The translations under genes and the position numbers were made by a program. Positions 1-6,381 of a stretch of DNA of 6,381 nt are shown piece by piece. The notes beneath the pieces were generated by a model that was given only the letters and a program-made list of their open reading frames with translations, was not told the DNA's origin and did not search any database. This stretch comes from Actinomycetota bacterium. Its GTDB lineage: Bacteria; Actinomycetota; Thermoleophilia; Gaiellales; Gaiellaceae. Every line of letters starts with the position of its first letter. Position 1 is the stretch's first letter. The stretch is from assembly GCA_013817555.1 (NCBI GenBank), contig JACDCN010000124.1, positions 1 to 6,381 on the forward strand. Direction: 5' to 3'.

Positions 1-1
1 A

Positions 2-124
2 CTGCTGCTCGAGCGCGTCCCTGCGGTCTGCCTCTTCGTCCGCGCCGAGAATCACCCTGCGATCCGCCTCTACGAGACGATCGGCATGGAGCACGTCCTC
101 GACTACCGCTCGGTGCTGCTCTAG
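2..124 (+). CDS. GNAT-family N-acetyltransferase, C-terminal fragment (5' end outside window)
   Basis: Only the last 40 codons are present, ending at TAG 122-124. The translated end contains CLFVRAENHPAIRLYETIGM, followed by a short strand and VLL. This is the classic end of a GNAT fold: an Asn followed by Ala-Ile-x-Leu-Tyr-Glu-x-x-Gly-Met/Phe, the part that packs against acetyl-CoA and closes the sheet. Such enzymes move an acetyl group from acetyl-CoA to an amine; the substrate cannot be told from this piece. The stop codon directly abuts the TTG start of the next gene, so the two are probably co-transcribed. The fold assignment is fairly secure from the motif; any finer subfamily is not. 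Confidence 0.8.
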   Translation: MLLERVPAVCLFVRAENHPAIRLYETIGMEHVLDYRSVLL

Positions 125-733
125 TTGACGGAGAGGGTCTTCCTCGCTCGTCATGCCCTCGCCCGCTCGAACGAGAGAGGGCTAGCCTCGTATGCAGCGC
201 CCGGAGAGGGTCTCACTCCAGAGGGAATCGCACAGGCGCGTAGGCTCGGGGGCTCGCTGGTCGGCGAAGAGATCGCTCTCGGGGTCGCGACGGAGCTTCG
301 GCGGACACAGGAGACGCTCGACGCGGCACTCGAGGGACGATACGTACCCCGGATCGTCGTCTCCGAGCTGAACGAGATCCACTTCGGGAGCTTCGATGGC
401 GGTCTGCTGTCCGCCTACCGCGAGTGGGCCGGTGCGGAAGCGCCCGGGCTCCCCGCGCCTGGCGGCGGCGAGAGCCGTGCGCAGGCTGCTGCTCGCTACG
501 CGACCGGTCTGCGGCTGCTGCTCGCGCGGCCGGAGGAGAGTGCGCTGGTGATCGGGCACGCGCTTGCCGTCCGCTACATCGTAGACGCGGCGGAGGGGCT
601 GGTTCCCGCACCGTTGATGCTTGCTCCGGTCGAGCACGCGTTGTCCCATCGGCTGACCGCCGACGAGCTCGAGGCGGCCGCGGAGCTCCTCGAGGAGTGG
701 AGTCTCGATCCTCGCTTCCGCGATCCTCCGTAG
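125..733 (+). CDS. Histidine phosphatase superfamily (phosphoglycerate-mutase-like) protein
   Basis: A 202-residue protein that matches the branch-1 histidine phosphatase (PGM/CobC-like) family, which removes or transfers phosphate through a phospho-histidine intermediate in the cytoplasm. Visible catalytic residues are R9-H10 in an RHA motif (many members have RHG), an arginine in LRRTQET (R59/R60), the acid E84 in the block LNEIHFGSFDG (82-92), and H145 in VIGHALAVR. The length of about 200 aa is typical. The start is TTG, chosen because RHA must lie close to the N-terminus and no ATG or GTG precedes it in frame; the TTG follows the upstream TAG with no gap, and I see no clear Shine-Dalgarno sequence, so translation probably depends on coupling. 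tilS follows after 18 bp. The substrate is unknown: sugar phosphate, nucleotide, cobalamin precursor or protein phosphate are all possible. Confidence 0.88.
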   Translation: MTERVFLARHALARSNERGLASYAAPGEGLTPEGIAQARRLGGSLVGEEIALGVATELRRTQETLDAALEGRYVPRIVVSELNEIHFGSFDGGLLSAYREWAGAEAPGLPAPGGGESRAQAAARYATGLRLLLARPEESALVIGHALAVRYIVDAAEGLVPAPLMLAPVEHALSHRLTADELEAAAELLEEWSLDPRFRDPP

Positions 734-737
734 GCGC

Positions 738-751
738 GGCACAATTGGCGT
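738..751 (+). promoter_or_regulatory. Possible -10 element placing the tilS start at +1 (leaderless candidate)
   Basis: CACAAT at 740-745 resembles a bacterial -10 hexamer (4 of 6 to TATAAT) and ends 6 nt before the ATG of tilS at 752, so a transcript would begin at or next to the start codon. There is no Shine-Dalgarno sequence before this ATG. The -35 region (about 716-721, TTCCGC) is weak. Leaderless mRNAs are common in actinobacteria. This is a suggestion from position and sequence only. Confidence 0.25.
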
Positions 752-1750
752 ATGGCAGGCGCGCTCCTGGATCGAGTAGAGAGCCACATCCGTGCCCACG
801 ACCTAATCGCGTCAGGAGGCGAGGTGTGCTGCCTCGTCTCAGGGGGAGCGGACTCAACCTGCCTCTGGCATGCCCTCGGGTCGCTTGGCTACCGCGTGTC
901 GGCCGTCCATGTAAACCACGGCCTGCGCGGCGAGGAGTCGGACGAGGACGCACGCTTTTGCCGCGAGCTCATGGACGCTGAGGTCGCGACGTCGAGTGAC
1001 ACGGTGTCACAAGTCTCGACCGAGGCCGAGTTGCGAGATCTCCGCTACGCGCTCACCGAGGGGCGTGGGCTGCGAGCGACGGGCCACACGGCCTCTGACC
1101 AGGTGGAGACGGTGCTCTATCGGCTCGTCTCGTCCGGCAACACGAAGGGAGTCAGGGCTGCGCGCGCGGACGGTGTCGTCCGTCCTCTGCTCACACTCTG
1201 GCGGAGCGAGACCGAAGCGTATTGCCGAGAGCACGCCCTGCCGTTTCGCGTGGACTCGTCCAATCCGGACACCATGCGAGGCCTGATCCGCGGCGAGATC
1301 CTCCCGCTTCTCCGGCGCCTGCATCCCGGCGCAGACCAGAACCTGCTGGCGCTCGCCGAGGAGCGCCCGCGTCTGCCCAGGGCTCTCGAGCGGACGCTTG
1401 CCGAGCTTCTCTCGTCGACAGCAGGAACCAGGTCAGCCGACCTCGGCCCGGGTATCCGAGCCGTGCGCGAGTACGACACCGTCCGTCTCGAGGGACGAGT
1501 TCGCTTCGGTCCCTGGCACCTCGAGAGCGATGCGCCCGATCTCGTCGTCCGTACTCGCCTTCCCGGAGATCGGCTCGCGGGACGCCGCAAGAAGGTTCAG
1601 GATCTATTCGTGGACGCGAAGGTGCCGCGAGGAGAGCGCGACGCCTGGCCGCTCGTCGTCTCCGGCGACGAGGTCGTTGCCGTCCCAGGTATTGCCGAGG
1701 CGCCTGGCTGGGAAGGAACGGTCCGAGCATGGAAGGATGTAGACCGGTGA
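752..1750 (+). CDS. tilS: tRNA(Ile)-lysidine synthetase TilS
   Basis: A 332-residue PP-loop ATPase that attaches lysine to C34 of the CAU-anticodon tRNA-Ile, changing its decoding from AUG to AUA and its charging from Met to Ile; normally essential. The N-terminal ATPase domain has the PP-loop SGGADS at 30-35, the TilS signature VHVNHGLRGEES at 52-63, GHTASDQVET at 111-120, and DSSNPDTMR at 168-176. The C-terminal TilS domain is shown by PGDRL at 271-275 and DLFVDAKVPR at 284-293, followed by a PLVV strand. It is shorter than the E. coli enzyme (about 430 aa), as is usual in actinobacteria. In the usual RNxIR block after DxSN, this protein reads R176-G177-L-I-R180, with Gly in place of Asn. 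The ATG start gives a PP-loop at the expected distance. Its last 4 bases overlap the GTG start of hpt, implying translational coupling. Confidence 0.96.
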   Translation: MAGALLDRVESHIRAHDLIASGGEVCCLVSGGADSTCLWHALGSLGYRVSAVHVNHGLRGEESDEDARFCRELMDAEVATSSDTVSQVSTEAELRDLRYALTEGRGLRATGHTASDQVETVLYRLVSSGNTKGVRAARADGVVRPLLTLWRSETEAYCREHALPFRVDSSNPDTMRGLIRGEILPLLRRLHPGADQNLLALAEERPRLPRALERTLAELLSSTAGTRSADLGPGIRAVREYDTVRLEGRVRFGPWHLESDAPDLVVRTRLPGDRLAGRRKKVQDLFVDAKVPRGERDAWPLVVSGDEVVAVPGIAEAPGWEGTVRAWKDVDR

Positions 1751-2307
1751 CTCAAGCGGAGCTGGAACAGGGCGTCGGCGAGGTGCTTATCGAGCAGGGA
1801 CCTCTTCAGTCCCGCGTCGTCGAGCTGGGCGCGGAGATCTCGGCGGACTACGCCGGGCGTGATCTGCTGCTGGTCGGCGTCTTGAAGGGCGCTGTCTTCT
1901 TCATGGCCGACCTCATGCGCGAGCTGACGGTGCCGTGCGAGATCGACTTCATGGCGATCTCGAGCTACGGGGCGGCGACCGACTCCTCCGGCGTCGTCCG
2001 GATCCTGAAGGACCTGGACATCAACGTCGCCGGCAGAGACGTGCTGGTGGTCGAGGACATCATCGACTCCGGGCTCACCCTCTCGTACCTGATGCGCAAC
2101 CTGCGGGCGCGCAAACCCGCGACGCTCGAGGTGGTCACCCTCCTCACGAAACCCGACCGTCGCGAGATCGACGTTCCGGTCCGGTACGTCGGCTTCGAGA
2201 TCCCGAACCGCTTCGTGATCGGGTACGGACTCGACTTCGCGGAGCGCTACCGGAATCTGCCGTATGTCGCCGTGCTGCACCCGGATCTCGTGCCGAACGC
2301 CACCTGA
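1747..2307 (+). CDS. hpt: Hypoxanthine (guanine) phosphoribosyltransferase
   Basis: A 186-residue cytoplasmic purine-salvage enzyme that joins hypoxanthine or guanine to PRPP, giving IMP or GMP and pyrophosphate. Type I PRTase features are clear: LKG at 46-48 (pyrophosphate contact), the PRPP-binding loop VVEDIIDSGLT at 101-111 with its two acidic residues, TKPDRR at 134-139 (purine-contacting Lys), and FVIGYGLDFAERYRNLPY at 156-173, the hallmark C-terminal HPRT block. The length matches bacterial HPRTs. I chose GTG 1747 because GGAAGG at 1731-1736 lies 10 nt upstream and because it makes the common 4-base GTGA overlap with the tilS stop. An in-frame ATG at 1729 would add six residues (MEGCRP) and also has GGAAGG upstream at 1711-1716, so it remains possible. 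The gene sits in the conserved tilS-hpt-ftsH order. Confidence 0.95.
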   Translation: MTQAELEQGVGEVLIEQGPLQSRVVELGAEISADYAGRDLLLVGVLKGAVFFMADLMRELTVPCEIDFMAISSYGAATDSSGVVRILKDLDINVAGRDVLVVEDIIDSGLTLSYLMRNLRARKPATLEVVTLLTKPDRREIDVPVRYVGFEIPNRFVIGYGLDFAERYRNLPYVAVLHPDLVPNAT

Positions 2308-2329
2308 GCGCGCAAACAGACCGTAATGG

Positions 2330-2356
2330 GGTACCAGGTCCCGGGCCCTGGGTGCC
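2330..2356 (+). terminator. GC-rich hairpin between hpt and ftsH (terminator, attenuator or regulatory stem)
   Basis: The arm GGTACCAGG (2330-2338) pairs with CCTGGGTGCC (2347-2356), giving nine base pairs with one G-U pair and one bulged G (2350), closed by an 8-nt loop TCCCGGGC whose core CCCGGG is itself a palindrome. It starts 22 bp after the hpt stop. No T-run follows (the next bases are GAAGAACC), so it is not a canonical intrinsic terminator. It could be a partial terminator for tilS-hpt, an mRNA-stabilising 3' stem, or a protein-binding site for ftsH control. Confidence 0.4.
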
Positions 2357-2371
2357 GAAGAACCATGGTGC

Positions 2372-2377
2372 TACCCT
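2372..2377 (+). promoter_or_regulatory. Possible -10 element for ftsH
   Basis: TACCCT at 2372-2377 fits the actinobacterial TANNNT pattern for a -10 hexamer and lies 12 nt before the GTG start at 2390, which would give an mRNA with a leader of about six bases. No Shine-Dalgarno sequence is present before the GTG, consistent with a near-leaderless message. The matching -35 position (about 2349-2354, TGGGTG) falls inside the upstream hairpin and is a poor match. Weak evidence; read-through from hpt is the alternative. Confidence 0.3.
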
Positions 2378-2389
2378 CCCGAGACTGAC

Positions 2390-4339
<1,950 letters not shown>

Positions 4340-4356
4340 TCCTGCTGGCGCAAGAT

Positions 4357-4391
4357 CGGAATCCGCTCACGCGAATTCCGGTCGCGCGAAT
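4357..4391. repeat. Short inverted and direct repeats in the ftsH/toxin convergent gap
   Basis: In the 83-bp gap after ftsH, CGGAAT (4357-4362) is inverted as ATTCCG (4375-4380). CGCGA (4370-4374) pairs with TCGCG (4382-4386) around a 7-nt loop. CGCGAAT occurs twice in direct orientation, at 4370-4376 and 4385-4391. They offer mutually exclusive stems and may take part in ending transcription of ftsH. No T-run is present and chance is possible in such GC-rich DNA. Confidence 0.3.
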
Positions 4392-4399
4392 CCCAGAAG

Positions 4400-4418
4400 C
4401 CGTCCGCTTCGCGGCCGG
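4400..4418. terminator. Candidate hairpin in the convergent ftsH / PIN-toxin gap
   Basis: CCG (4400-4402) and CCGC (4404-4407) pair with GCGG (4411-4414) and CGG (4416-4418), giving a 4+3 bp stem with one mismatch and a 3-nt loop. It lies directly past the toxin stop on the minus strand and about 60 bp past the ftsH stop on the plus strand, so it could serve transcripts from both sides. On the minus strand the apex reads GCGAAGC, known as an unusually stable mini-hairpin. There is no T-run on either side, so the terminator call is tentative. Confidence 0.3.
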
Positions 4419-4422
4419 AGCG

Positions 4423-4800
4423 TCAGGCGGCGAGCGTCTCGACGTCGTAGGCCGCGATCCGCGGATCGCGGGTCACGATCGTCAATCCCTCGAGCTGCGC
4501 CTGCGCGACGAGCAGGCGGTCGAAGGGATCCTTGTGCAACAGCGGGAGCTCGCCGACGCGAAGCCCATGCTCGACCGTCACGGGTAGCGGGGTGAATCGC
4601 TTGTCGCGAAGCTGCTGCATGAGATCGAGCGGGGCTCGCAGCTTCCCGACGGCGATCTTGATCCCAATCTCCCAGGCGGACGCCGCGCTCACGAGTACCG
4701 GTGTCCGTGCGCGTTCGATCGCCGTGCGCGTCTCGGCTCTCAGTAGCGACGGGTTCTCGAGCGCCCAGAGGAGAGCATGGGTATCGAGCAGTAGCCTCAC
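4423..4800 (-). CDS. PIN-domain toxin, VapC-like (type II toxin-antitoxin)
   Basis: A 125-residue single PIN domain, a metal-dependent ribonuclease fold; toxins of this family cut tRNA or rRNA when the partner antitoxin is lost. The four expected acidic residues are visible: D6 in MRLLLDTHALLW, E44 in SAWEIGIK, D94 in HKDPFDRLLVAQA and D112 in TIVTRDPRI. The LLLDTH...DPFDR...TRD pattern is typical of PIN proteins paired with Phd/YefM-type antitoxins. The GTG start overlaps the antitoxin's TGA by four bases (GTGA on the minus strand), so translation should be coupled and the antitoxin made first. It appears intact. The RNA target cannot be read from sequence. Its 3' end faces ftsH. Confidence 0.92.
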   Translation of the reverse strand: MRLLLDTHALLWALENPSLLRAETRTAIERARTPVLVSAASAWEIGIKIAVGKLRAPLDLMQQLRDKRFTPLPVTVEHGLRVGELPLLHKDPFDRLLVAQAQLEGLTIVTRDPRIAAYDVETLAA

Positions 4801-5036
4801 TCGTCGTCGCCGTAGAACGCGGCGAGGATGTCGGGCGGGAGCTCGTCGAAGTCATCGGCGATCCAGACCCGACCTTCCCAGCCGCCAAGCGTCCGCGGCT
4901 CCAGGTCCTCTTCGTATGGCACGAGACGGGCGACGGGGCGTCCCGCCTTGGCGATCACGATCTCCTCGCCCGCAGACACGCGTTCGAGGAGCCGCGAGAG
5001 GTGCGTCTTCGCTTCGTGCACGTTTACCACGGACAT
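4797..5036 (-). CDS. Phd/YefM-type antitoxin
   Basis: A 79-residue antitoxin partner of the downstream PIN toxin. Residues 1 to about 42 form the Phd/YefM DNA-binding region: MSVVNVHEAKTHLSRLLERV, then a G-EEIVIAKAGRPVARLVP block, the standard hallmark. The C-terminal part (about 48-79, RTLGGWEGRVWIADDFDELP and a final AAFYG) is the acidic toxin-binding tail usually found with PIN toxins. Family knowledge says the N-terminal half binds a palindromic operator near its own promoter and represses the pair, more strongly with toxin bound. The ATG start is close behind a promoter-like region with a strong palindrome. The stop overlaps the toxin start by 4 bp. GGAG sits only 2 nt before the ATG, too close for a normal ribosome site, so initiation may be leaderless. 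Confidence 0.92.
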   Translation of the reverse strand: MSVVNVHEAKTHLSRLLERVSAGEEIVIAKAGRPVARLVPYEEDLEPRTLGGWEGRVWIADDFDELPPDILAAFYGDDE

Positions 5037-5045
5037 GTCTCCATG

Positions 5046-5074
5046 AGACTAGACTAAGACTTAGTCATAGTCCA
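5046..5074 (-). promoter_or_regulatory. Antitoxin-toxin promoter with overlapping nested palindromic operator
   Basis: On the minus strand a -35-like TGGACT (5074-5069, 4 of 6 to TTGACA) and a -10-like TAGTCT (5051-5046, TANNNT) are separated by 17 bp, the ideal spacing. The start of transcription would fall near 5038-5040, almost at the ATG (5036). The spacer holds a perfect 7-bp inverted repeat with a 1-bp centre (GACTAAG 5052-5058, CTTAGTC 5060-5066). A second pair of half-sites extends it: GACTA 5047-5051 and TAGTC 5068-5072, with one extra base (5067) on one side. Phd/YefM antitoxins bind such palindromes, so this is a likely autorepression site. Confidence 0.6.
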
Positions 5075-5136
5075 GCGTACACATTCGGCCCGTGCTAGAG
5101 GAGTTGAGGGAAAACGAGCGCGGCGCCGACCGGAGC

Positions 5137-5658
5137 CTAGCGGCTTCGGATGCCGAAGTCCGACGTGATCACGACGACGTCGTGGCCGCCGAACTCGCCC
5201 GGCGCCTGGCTCACAGCGAGTGCGACGATTCCGATGTCGCGCCAGCTTGGCTCGAGGAGAATCTTGCGGTGGGCCGGGGAATCGAGCCAGACGCGGAGCG
5301 CCTCTTCCGGGGTCATCGCCACGGGTCCGTAGAGGAGATTCTCCCCGACGCCCCAGCGCGAGAATCCACGCTGGCCGTAGAAACGCGCGATTCGGTCGGA
5401 GAAGGACGAGCCGTCCGGCGAGTCGTGGGTGAAGGCTCCGCGCTTGACCTGGAGTCGTGTGTGCGCGAGCGCTGCCAGTCGGAGCGACGGCGTGGGGCGC
5501 ACTGGCGCGAGGCCATGTTGAGCGCGCATCGCGTTGATGCCCTCGACGAGGTGCATAGCGATGCCGGCATGGTGCTCGGAACGCTCCGGCGCAGCGCCTG
5601 CGCCTGCGGCCGAGAACGCCGCGGCAACGGAGAGAAGAATGATGACGCGTCGCTTCAC
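5137..5658 (-). CDS. Secreted CAP (SCP-like) domain protein
   Basis: A 173-residue protein with an N-terminal signal peptide (basic KRR at 2-4, hydrophobic stretch about 5-20, likely cleavage after the Ala-rich AGAGAA near residue 23; no lipobox Cys). The rest is one CAP/SCP domain of the bacterial YkwD-like type: INAMRAQHGLAPV (41-53), an LAALAHTRLQ helix with H66, FTHDSPDGSSFSDRI (76-90), GVGENLLYG (103-111) with E106, and VWLDSPAHRKILLEPSW (123-139) with H130, then DIGIVAL. H66, E106 and H130 match conserved positions in the CAP cavity. Bacterial CAP proteins are extracellular and mostly of unknown biochemical function. The start is GTG (5658-5656). It lies 69 bp after the membrane protein gene and 100 bp before the antitoxin gene, same strand. 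Confidence 0.87.
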   Translation of the reverse strand: MKRRVIILLSVAAAFSAAGAGAAPERSEHHAGIAMHLVEGINAMRAQHGLAPVRPTPSLRLAALAHTRLQVKRGAFTHDSPDGSSFSDRIARFYGQRGFSRWGVGENLLYGPVAMTPEEALRVWLDSPAHRKILLEPSWRDIGIVALAVSQAPGEFGGHDVVVITSDFGIRSR

Positions 5659-5666
5659 TGACGCGT
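5643..5666. repeat. Two TGACGCGT copies around the CAP gene start
   Basis: TGACGCGT occurs at 5643-5650 and again at 5659-5666, 16 bp apart start to start, each containing the palindrome ACGCGT. One copy lies inside the first codons of the CAP gene and the other directly before its GTG. The spacing of about one and a half helical turns and the placement over the start could fit a regulator site, but the inner copy also encodes ordinary residues (Arg-Val region), so this may be chance. Confidence 0.25.
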
Positions 5667-5727
5667 TAGATCGGTGTTAGCAGCCTTCTAATCATCACCC
5701 CATCGAGGCATACGGAAGATGAGCTCT

Positions 5728-6171
5728 TCAGTCAGCTTGCTGCTCGCTGCGGTGGTCCGTTCGCAGGGCGACCACGACGACGAGCAGCACTGCACCTGCC
5801 GCAACGGCTCCGAGCAGGTCGACGGCCAGTCCGCCCGCGCGCACGCCGTCGGTGAGAATCAGAAGCAGCGAGCCGGCGATCAAAGCTCCAAGCGCGAGGA
5901 GTGCGACGAACGCCGCGCGGCGGAAGCTCTCTCCCGGATCGTCCTTTACCGCATCGCGCTCCTCGAGCGACCAGTACCCGAGCTCGGCGGTTACAAGGAG
6001 CCCCGCTGCGAAAAATGGCGCCGCGCCGTCGAGCGCAGGGTCGTCGAGAGCGAGTTGCGCCCCGTACAGGCCACCCAACAAGAGGAGCGACGCGGTGAGA
6101 AGGGAAGGCCAGCCGAGAACGAGCGCGGTCACGAGGGTGAGAAGGGCGAGAGCGGCGACGCGGTAGCCCAC
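5728..6171 (-). CDS. Small multi-pass membrane protein of unknown function
   Basis: I do not recognise a named family. From the GTG at 6171-6169 it encodes 147 residues that are strongly hydrophobic, with about five membrane segments: roughly residues 3-21, 22-43, 50-68, 84-107 and 112-136. A short charged loop (SLEERDAVKDDPGESFRR, 68-85) lies between the third and fourth, and the tail is polar (RTDHRSEQQAD). The GTG is the only canonical start in frame, but the frame stays open upstream and encodes a further plausible membrane segment, so the true protein is probably longer (see the entry at 6172-6303). It follows the DUF58-like gene on the same strand, an arrangement often seen where small membrane proteins belong to MoxR/DUF58 operons. 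A role alongside those proteins is inference. Confidence 0.7.
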   Translation of the reverse strand: MGYRVAALALLTLVTALVLGWPSLLTASLLLLGGLYGAQLALDDPALDGAAPFFAAGLLVTAELGYWSLEERDAVKDDPGESFRRAAFVALLALGALIAGSLLLILTDGVRAGGLAVDLLGAVAAGAVLLVVVVALRTDHRSEQQAD

Positions 6172-6303
6172 CTCGACGAACGCATCTTCGTCCGCGCGCG
6201 CAAGCGGCAGCGCGCCCAGTGCAACCGCGCACGCGACGGCTCCGACTCCTGCGGCTAGACGCGTGCGACTCTCGCGAAGCGCCTGTATGTCCTCACCTCC
6301 TCG
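6172..6303 (-). other. Probable N-terminal extension of the membrane protein: strong Shine-Dalgarno before an ATA codon
   Basis: Reading upstream from GTG 6171 in the same frame there is no stop up to the window edge and no ATG, GTG or TTG. The 39 codons from ATA (6288-6286) encode a basic start (QALRESRTR), a hydrophobic helix (LAAGVGAVACAVALGALPLA) and an acidic loop (RADEDAFVE), which together look like a real first membrane segment. Immediately before, the minus strand reads GAGGAGGTGAGGAC (within 6303-6289); its GGAGG (6300-6296) is 7 nt from the ATA, ideal spacing. So the start may be a rare ATA codon, or an ATG altered by a base change or sequencing error. The protein would then be 186 aa and overlap the upstream gene's stop by 34 bp. 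Confidence 0.5.
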
Positions 6304-6381
6304 AGGGCGGACTCCAGCGCCACGCCGTCTCCCCAGCGCGCGATGCCCACGCCGAGGCGTTCGAGACGTGACCGGAGCACC
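6255..6381 (-). CDS. DUF58-like protein, C-terminal fragment (5' end outside window)
   Basis: The minus-strand frame entering at the window edge runs to TAG at 6257-6255 and gives about 41 residues: VLRSRLERLGVGIARW, then GDGVALESALEEVRTYRRFA and a short basic end. This resembles the end of DUF58 proteins, where a Leu-rich helix and a Gly-Val-x-x-x-x-Trp strand are followed by a helix with EEVRxxRR. DUF58 proteins have a von Willebrand A-like fold and usually sit next to a MoxR AAA+ ATPase. With so little sequence the family call is tentative; that this is coding is supported by the strong ribosome site for the next gene lying inside it and by the continuous open frame. Confidence 0.5.
   Translation of the reverse strand, partial: VLRSRLERLGVGIARWGDGVALESALEEVRTYRRFARVARV

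Noticed and set aside
213..953. A 246-codon minus-strand open frame across the phosphatase and tilS start
   Set aside because: Arg/Pro/Ser-rich composition typical of a high-GC shadow, spanning two real genes on the other strand.
1222..1746. Upstream extension of the hpt frame to an ATG at 1222, giving 361 residues
   Set aside because: The extra part is Arg/Pro/Ser-rich and lies wholly inside tilS in another frame; the HPRT domain and a ribosome site put the start at 1747 (or 1729). It is not a TilS-HPRT fusion.
2362..2369. Palindrome AACCATGGT (core ACCATGGT) before ftsH
   Set aside because: Only 8 bp, no partner copy; likely chance. The ATG within it is not in the ftsH frame.
5100..5136. 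Possible intrinsic terminator after the CAP gene (GC-rich stretch followed by TTTT on the minus strand)
   Set aside because: I could not build a stem longer than about 3-4 bp next to the short T-run, so it does not meet a reasonable standard.
5092..5661. A 189-codon plus-strand open frame opposite the CAP gene
   Set aside because: The minus strand encodes a clear signal peptide and CAP motifs; the plus-strand product has no recognisable domain.
5719..6258. A 179-codon plus-strand open frame opposite the membrane protein
   Set aside because: Charged, low-complexity shadow of a strongly hydrophobic minus-strand protein; it has no motif.

Overview
The window is a high-GC stretch of bacterial chromosome. 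GC is clearly above 60%, third codon positions are mostly G or C, and several starts are GTG or TTG. The gene order and protein style suggest an actinobacterium-like organism, possibly a deep lineage such as Thermoleophilia. That placement is inference from style; no rRNA or other marker is present to confirm it.

The left two thirds (1-4339) is a plus-strand housekeeping run: the 3' end of a GNAT acetyltransferase, a histidine-phosphatase-superfamily enzyme, tilS (tRNA-Ile lysidine synthetase), hpt (hypoxanthine phosphoribosyltransferase) and ftsH (membrane AAA+ zinc protease). The genes are packed tightly: the GNAT stop touches the phosphatase start, there are 18 bp before tilS, a 4-bp tilS/hpt overlap, and 82 bp before ftsH. 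The order tilS-hpt-ftsH is the well-known arrangement of many Gram-positive bacteria. The hpt-ftsH gap holds a strong GC-rich hairpin and a possible -10 element.

The right third (4423-6381) is entirely on the minus strand and converges on ftsH. Read in its own direction it has the C-terminal end of a DUF58-like protein (cut by the window edge), a small multi-pass membrane protein, a secreted CAP/SCP-domain protein, and a type II toxin-antitoxin pair: a Phd/YefM-type antitoxin followed, with a 4-bp overlap, by a VapC-like PIN-domain toxin. The antitoxin promoter region carries a compact nested palindrome between a -35-like and a -10-like element, which looks like an autoregulatory operator.

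No wholly new system is evident. The points most worth checking are the toxin-antitoxin operator; the membrane protein, whose coding frame runs upstream of its only canonical start to an ATA codon placed 7 nt after a strong Shine-Dalgarno sequence; and the hairpin between hpt and ftsH. There are no tRNA or rRNA genes, CRISPR arrays or insertion sequences that I can recognise.
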